Shown here piece after piece: positions 60,218-64,000 of a stretch of 64,000 nt of DNA. Each line of letters opens with the position of its first letter. Position 1 is the first letter of the stretch. The position numbers were made by a program, and so were the translations under genes. The notes beneath the pieces were generated by a model. It did not search any database. It had not been told where the DNA came from and worked only from the letters and a program-made list of their open reading frames with translations. The DNA comes from Ponticaulis koreensis DSM 19734 (GTDB lineage: Bacteria > Pseudomonadota > Alphaproteobacteria > Caulobacterales > Hyphomonadaceae), in the NCBI RefSeq assembly GCF_000420665.1, contig NZ_ATVJ01000002.1, positions 496,001 through 560,000 on the forward strand, read 5' to 3'.

Positions 60218-60676
60218 ATGGCGCTGAAACAGGTATTAGCCATTGGAGATCTCGCCGCGCGTACGGGGCTGTCTGTCTCCGCTATTCGCTTCTATGAAGA
60301 GAAAGGCCTGATTTCCCCTCATCGCAATGCAGGTGGTCACCGTCGCTATATGCGTTCCGATATCCGGCGCCTCTCTTTTGTGATGATCACCCAGAAGCTC
60401 GGTTTTTCGATTGATGACATCGCAGCTGAAATGAGAAAGCTACCCAAGGGCCGGACACCAACAGCAAAAGACTGGGAGGCGATCAGCTCTCGCTTCATCA
60501 CGGTACTGGATGAAAAGATCAACGAACTTACCCGCATGAGAAATAATCTGAACGGATGTATCGGCTGCGGCTGCCTCTCGCTGGATAAGTGCGCTCTCTA
60601 CAATGCCGAGGATGAAAAAGGCCAAAATGGCCCCGGTCCACAAAACATATTCCCTTCGCGTAAGGAGAAGGCTTGA
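60218..60676 (+). CDS. soxR: Redox-sensing transcriptional activator SoxR
   Basis: MerR-family activator carrying a 2Fe-2S cluster oxidised by redox-cycling compounds. 152 residues: winged-helix 'AIGDLAARTGLSVSAIRFYEEKGLI', 'RRYMRSDIRRL', a dimer helix, and the cluster motif C-x2-C-x-C-x5-C at Cys114, 117, 119, 125 ('CIGCGCLSLDKC'). All four Cys are present. No soxS is nearby, which is normal outside enteric bacteria. Next to its likely own operator. Confidence 0.95.
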   Translation: MALKQVLAIGDLAARTGLSVSAIRFYEEKGLISPHRNAGGHRRYMRSDIRRLSFVMITQKLGFSIDDIAAEMRKLPKGRTPTAKDWEAISSRFITVLDEKINELTRMRNNLNGCIGCGCLSLDKCALYNAEDEKGQNGPGPQNIFPSRKEKA

Positions 60677-60729
60677 TTAACGCTGCGTGACCTCCATTAC
60701 TGCAATCGCAATAAGAGAGGGAGAAACGC

Positions 60730-61515
60730 ATGGCTTACACGCCATTTGATCTGACCGGTAAGGTCGCACTCGTCACTGGTGGTAACCGCGGCATTGGCCT
60801 CGGCATGGCCGAAGCACTGGCGGCATCGAACGCTGACGTGGTGCTCTGGTGCCGTAATGCGGCGAGCGCTGACGAGGCTATCGCAAAGCTGAAGACACTT
60901 GGCACTGGCGACGCGACCGCATTCTCGGTAGACGTATCCGACGAGCAATCTGTCGTAGACGGCATGGCGCTTACAAATGCCTGGAAGGGCCGCCTTGATA
61001 CCGTAATCGCGAACGCCGGCGTTTCGGCACGCGGTATTCCGTTCATTCAACAGGACACACAAACCTATCGCGACGTATTGTCAGTGAACCTTGATGGCGC
61101 TTACTGGACCCTGCGCGAAGCAGCCAAAGTCATGGTCGAGCGTGCCAAAGACGGCGACCCGGGCGGCTCTCTCATGGTGACAGCGTCTATGGCTGCTGTA
61201 GAAGGCGCAGCGCGCAATCAGGCCTATGCGGCAACCAAAGGCGGCGTGATCTCAATGGTCAAAGCGACTGCTGTGGAACTCGCCCGCTATGGCATTCGCG
61301 CAAACTCCATCCTGCCGGGCTGGATCGCGACAGACATGACGTCGAACGCTCAGGGCGATGACAAGTTTGAAGAGAATGTGATCAAACGCGTACCTGTACG
61401 CCGCTGGGGCAAGCCGGAGGACTTTGGCGGCATCGCTGTCTATCTCGCATCCGATGCGTCATCCTTCCATACGGGCGACACGCTGCTCGTCGATGGCGGG
61501 TACAGCATCTTCTAA
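60730..61515 (+). CDS. Short-chain dehydrogenase/reductase
   Basis: NAD(P)-dependent oxidoreductase, 261 residues. 'VALVTGGNRGIGLGMAEAL' cofactor motif, 'NAG' at 95-97, catalytic Ser153, Tyr166 and Lys170 ('AYAATKGG'), and 'NSILPGWIATDM'. A classical SDR close to 3-ketoacyl reductase/gluconate-5-dehydrogenase types; substrate unknown. It follows soxR by 53 bases, but no SoxR link is implied. Confidence 0.92.
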   Translation: MAYTPFDLTGKVALVTGGNRGIGLGMAEALAASNADVVLWCRNAASADEAIAKLKTLGTGDATAFSVDVSDEQSVVDGMALTNAWKGRLDTVIANAGVSARGIPFIQQDTQTYRDVLSVNLDGAYWTLREAAKVMVERAKDGDPGGSLMVTASMAAVEGAARNQAYAATKGGVISMVKATAVELARYGIRANSILPGWIATDMTSNAQGDDKFEENVIKRVPVRRWGKPEDFGGIAVYLASDASSFHTGDTLLVDGGYSIF

Positions 61516-61542
61516 TGGCGCTTAGCGGAACCATCCGCATAC

Positions 61543-61577
61543 AAAAAGAGCGCTGCCCTCCTCAAAGCAGCGCTCTT
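61543..61577 (-). terminator. Intrinsic terminator between SDR and the Ala/Glu-rich lipoprotein
   Basis: 11-bp stem AAGAGCGCTGC / GCAGCGCTCTT (61546-61577) with loop CCTCCTCAAA-type. On minus it is followed by T5, fitting the lipoprotein gene; on plus CTTCTC follows, giving weaker function for the SDR. Confidence 0.85.
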
Positions 61578-61598
61578 CTCAAGCTCTATAAGTCGCTC

Positions 61599-61919
61599 TT
61601 AGTGCTCAGTGTGAGCTTCGACTTCAGCCTCGACGTCAGCTTCAACTTCTTCAGCTTCGTCGGTCATGTCTTCGACTGCTCCTTCAACGGCTTCAACGCC
61701 CTCGTCGACCATATCGCCAGCCGCTTCAAGCATGTCGCCAGTCGCTTCAGCAGCCTCTTCAGTGCTCGCTTCGATAGCCGCGCCAGCTTCAACAGCCATT
61801 TCTTCAGTTTCAGCAGCAACTTCCGCAGCAGCTGCTTCGATTTCTGTCGGCTCTTCGCCTTCGCCACTACAAGCCGCGAGCGCGAGTGCAGCCACAGCCG
61901 CAAATACGTAATTCTTCAT
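61599..61919 (-). CDS. Small Ala/Glu-rich lipoprotein
   Basis: 106 residues from ATG 61919 (TAGGGGAAA upstream), signal MKNYVFAAVAALALAAC with lipidation at Cys17. The mature part is almost only Ala, Glu, Val, Asp and Met in imperfect heptad-like units ('EAAAAEVAAETEEMAVEAG'), predicting a long acidic helix that may coil. No family named; similar low-complexity envelope lipoproteins are common in Hyphomonadaceae. Own terminator downstream. Confidence 0.8.
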   Translation of the reverse strand: MKNYVFAAVAALALAACSGEGEEPTEIEAAAAEVAAETEEMAVEAGAAIEASTEEAAEATGDMLEAAGDMVDEGVEAVEGAVEDMTDEAEEVEADVEAEVEAHTEH

Positions 61920-62067
61920 CTGGTTTCCCCTAATGCAAGGTCGGGATTCGACCGATGCCTTATATACAACCTTCGAAGAATTCACGCCACGAAAACCTAA
62001 TGCAGGTCGCAAGATATAAATATAGCGACCTACTTTTAACCAATAAATACATGGGAAGGAAACAAGA

Positions 62068-63039
62068 ATGGGCATCAAAACACCGCTAAATACTTTACTG
62101 GGCATCGAACACCCGATCATGCTCGCTGGCATGGGCGGCGTGTCCTATGCCGAGCTCGTCGCAGCAATGTCTAACGCAGGCGGCTATGGGGTGCTCGGCA
62201 TGGCGGGCACAGGGCCGGACTTCATCGAAGCCCAGATCGCCAAGGTCAAAAGCCTCACAGACAAGAAATTCGGTGTGGACTTGCTCGCAGCCGATCCTGA
62301 AAGCCTGGAGCGTTCAGTAGATGTCATCATTGAAGGCGGCGCCGACAGCTTCGTGGCAGGTCTTGGCGTACCGATGCCGATCATGAAAAAGCTCAAAGAC
62401 GCTGGCGTTAAAGTTATGGTTGTCGGCGGTGCGGTGAAGCATGCCATTAAAGCCGAGGAAGCCGGCTGCGACGCCGTTATCCTGCAAGGCGGTGAAGGCG
62501 GTGGCCACACAGGTCTTGTCGGCACCCTGCCCCTCGTCGCGCAAGCTGTAGAGGCCGTGAAGATTCCGGTGATCGCTGCAGGCGGAATTTACGACGGACG
62601 CGGCATCGCGGCCGCGCTCAGCCTTGGCGCTGTAGGCGTATGGATGGGCACGCGCTTCATCGCGTCAGCTGAGTCCCACGCCGCAGACACGTATCGCAAC
62701 GCCATTGTCGGCGCGACAGACGCCGATACGACCCGCACACGCTGCTATTCTGGCAAACCAATGCGCGTACGTACCAATCCTTATGTGGTCGATTGGGAAA
62801 AGCGCCCTGACGAGATCATGCCGTTCCCGCATCAGGCTATCCACTCAAGACAGGTGGATGTGCTGAGCGGCATTGCAGGCGTTACAGACGAATCCCGTCT
62901 GGATATGGAGAAGTCCTGCTTCGCCATGGGTCAGTCCGCTGGCGGCGTGAAAGAGATCAAACCGGTCTCAGAAATCGTCACTGACCTGATGAGCGAGGCC
63001 GAAGCTGCCATCCGCAAGACCAACACCCTGCTGGTCTGA
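62068..63039 (+). CDS. Nitronate monooxygenase (2-nitropropane dioxygenase family)
   Basis: FMN-dependent TIM-barrel oxidoreductase, 323 residues: 'GIEHPIMLAGMGGVSYAELVAAMSNAGGYGVLGMAG', phosphate-binding 'VILQGGEGGGHTG', 'PVIAAGGIYDGRGIAAALSLGAVGVWMGTRF'. The His in 'GGHTG' is the usual catalytic residue region. It detoxifies alkyl nitronates in characterised members, but many paralogs are unassigned. A terminator follows. Confidence 0.9.
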   Translation: MGIKTPLNTLLGIEHPIMLAGMGGVSYAELVAAMSNAGGYGVLGMAGTGPDFIEAQIAKVKSLTDKKFGVDLLAADPESLERSVDVIIEGGADSFVAGLGVPMPIMKKLKDAGVKVMVVGGAVKHAIKAEEAGCDAVILQGGEGGGHTGLVGTLPLVAQAVEAVKIPVIAAGGIYDGRGIAAALSLGAVGVWMGTRFIASAESHAADTYRNAIVGATDADTTRTRCYSGKPMRVRTNPYVVDWEKRPDEIMPFPHQAIHSRQVDVLSGIAGVTDESRLDMEKSCFAMGQSAGGVKEIKPVSEIVTDLMSEAEAAIRKTNTLLV

Positions 63040-63054
63040 TCAACTCGTCTCAAT

Positions 63055-63285
63055 TCAAACAACAATCCCCCCGCGTGAGTCGGGGGGCTTTTTGTTTCTG
63101 GCTTCCGCGTCCTTGCGCATGACATAGTCCATCTTCGCGCGGGCCAGTTGTTTGATTTCGTCTTCAGTCGCTGTCTTAGGAGCAACAAAACGGACCTCAC
63201 GGCCCGTTTCGCTGTCTATGGCTGCGATTTCAAGCGCATGGCCGACAGGCAGGATCTCGATATAGATACTGCCTTTATCGGCCAT
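63055..63285 (-). CDS. Small conserved protein beside hemA (DUF6898-like)
   Basis: 76 residues, soluble: 'YIEILPVGHALEIAAIDSETGREVRFVAPKTATEDEIKQLARAKMDYVMRK'. A short protein of this type next to hemA is common in Caulobacterales-like genomes and matches what I recall as DUF6898. Its 3' end overlaps the terminator of the convergent nitronate monooxygenase gene. Starts 6 bases after the hemA stop. Confidence 0.7.
   Translation of the reverse strand: MADKGSIYIEILPVGHALEIAAIDSETGREVRFVAPKTATEDEIKQLARAKMDYVMRKDAEARNKKPPDSRGGIVV
63067..63094 (+). terminator. Intrinsic terminator of the nitronate monooxygenase gene
   Basis: 7-bp stem CCCCCCG / CGGGGGG with loop CGTGAGT, then CTTTTTG. It lies inside the 3' end of the minus-strand gene at 63055-63285. 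Confidence 0.85.
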
Positions 63286-63291
63286 TGGAGC

Positions 63292-64000
63292 TTAGGCTGC
63301 TTTTGGCAGGCCGAGCTGCTTCCAGATCGCAAGGAGCGCTGCAACGAGGTCATTCATCATCTCTTCTGTATGAACAGGAGACGGAGTGAAGCGCAGGCGC
63401 TCAGTACCTTTAGGAACAGTCGGATAGTTGATCGGCTGAACATAAACGCCGAAGTCGTGCAGGAGCGTATCAGAGAGCGCTTTGCAGCGTTCCGGATCGC
63501 CCACCATTAGCGGCACGATGTGCGTGTCTGATTCCATCAGAGGCAGACCGGCGTCACGGAATTTCTGCTTCAGCATCTCTGCTTTTGCCTGATGCTCGGC
63601 GCGCAGACGACGGCCCTCATCTGTGCGGAGTTTCGCGACAGATTTCAGAGCGCCAGCAGCCATGACCGGGCAAGTGGATGTCGTGAAGATGAAGCCAGGG
63701 GCCATAGAGCGAATCGCGTCGACAACTGCTTCGTCAGACGCGATATAGCCGCCCATTACGCCGTAAGCTTTCGCCAGCGTACCTTCGATAATGTCGATGC
63801 GGTCCATCACACCATCGCGCTGGGCAACGCCTGCACCTTCATGGCCATACATACCGACCGCGTGGACTTCATCAAGATAGGTGATCGCGTTGAATTCGTC
63901 TGCGAGGTCGCAGAGTTCTTTCATCGGCGCGACGTCACCGTCCATAGAATAGACAGACTCAAACGCGATGACCTTTGGACGATCAGGATCGTCATTTTCC
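63292..64000 (-). CDS. hemA: 5-aminolevulinate synthase, 5' end beyond the window
   Basis: PLP enzyme condensing glycine and succinyl-CoA to 5-aminolevulinate, the first step of haem synthesis in Alphaproteobacteria (Shemin pathway). The frame stays open to 64000. Visible motifs: '[14 protein letters not shown]', '[19 protein letters not shown]', the PLP-lysine region '[15 protein letters not shown]', and '[23 protein letters not shown]'. About 236 residues are seen of the usual ~400, so it is the C-terminal part. It is followed by the small protein at 63055. Confidence 0.95.
   Translation of the reverse strand, partial: ENDDPDRPKVIAFESVYSMDGDVAPMKELCDLADEFNAITYLDEVHAVGMYGHEGAGVAQRDGVMDRIDIIEGTLAKAYGVMGGYIASDEAVVDAIRSMAPGFIFTTSTCPVMAAGALKSVAKLRTDEGRRLRAEHQAKAEMLKQKFRDAGLPLMESDTHIVPLMVGDPERCKALSDTLLHDFGVYVQPINYPTVPKGTERLRFTPSPVHTEEMMNDLVAALLAIWKQLGLPKAA

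Noticed and set aside
1-64000. tRNA genes, integrases, transposases or attachment repeats
   Set aside because: No cloverleaf-like T-loop/anticodon patterns, recombinase motifs or terminal inverted repeats were found by eye; the region looks like stable chromosome.

Overview
The window reads as a chromosomal stretch of a prosthecate, holdfast-forming alphaproteobacterium, most likely Hyphomonadaceae or a close Caulobacter relative. The evidence is a mipZ-type division ATPase beside panC, a holdfast (hfs) polysaccharide cluster, a DUF1476/ATP-synthase zeta gene, a DUF1489 gene, a single-domain SoxR and a hemA gene. Base composition is moderately GC-rich and looks even throughout. I see no tRNA, rRNA, insertion sequence, prophage or CRISPR array.

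Layout. (1) 1-17288, all on the minus strand: a prepilin peptidase, a 950-residue lipoprotein made of two near-copies of a parallel beta-helix-like module, a TonB-dependent receptor, then gspC-D-E-F-G-H-I-J-K-L-M-N (gspN cut by the window edge). This is a complete type II secretion system headed by a receptor/lipoprotein pair. (2) 17344-18555: a class-C beta-lactamase-fold hydrolase. (3) 18655-27194: the holdfast-type cluster. An initiating sugar-phosphate transferase, two glycosyltransferases and a deacetylase lie on plus; polymerase, Wzc-like pair (hfsC-B-A) on minus; the Wza-like hfsD diverges on plus. No flippase is present. (4) 27283-30593: small accessory genes (Sel1 protein, 2OG-Fe(II) oxygenase, RcnB-like envelope protein, barrel-like protein). 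(5) 30645-40246: tamB and tamA on minus, facing away from a serine-protease autotransporter on plus. (6) 40367-52952: lipoprotein isoaspartyl peptidase, mipZ, panC, FMN glutamate-synthase-like protein, sulfotransferase, extensin-like protein, cNMP-binding patatin phospholipase, csaA and hypotheticals. (7) 53110-56678: zeta subunit, purC-purS, a PD40-type lipoprotein behind a terminator that contains its ribosome binding site, a multi-hairpin candidate small RNA, and purQ. (8) 56681-64000: TauE transporter, acyl-CoA dehydrogenase, PepSY protein, VOC protein and soxR sharing a SoxR-box promoter, SDR, Ala/Glu-rich lipoprotein, nitronate monooxygenase, and the 3' part of hemA.

How the genes fit together. 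Several blocks serve the cell surface: protein secretion (T2SS), autotransporter assembly (TamAB plus an adjacent substrate candidate), adhesive polysaccharide (hfs) and lipoproteins. The most interesting candidates are the T2SS/TonB-receptor/duplicated-lipoprotein block, the structured RNA at 55771-55948, the terminator/SD hairpin at 54708-54751, and the SoxR box whose promoter geometry points at the VOC gene. Starts were moved from the longest ORF where a ribosome binding site or signal peptide argued for it; non-ATG starts are flagged.
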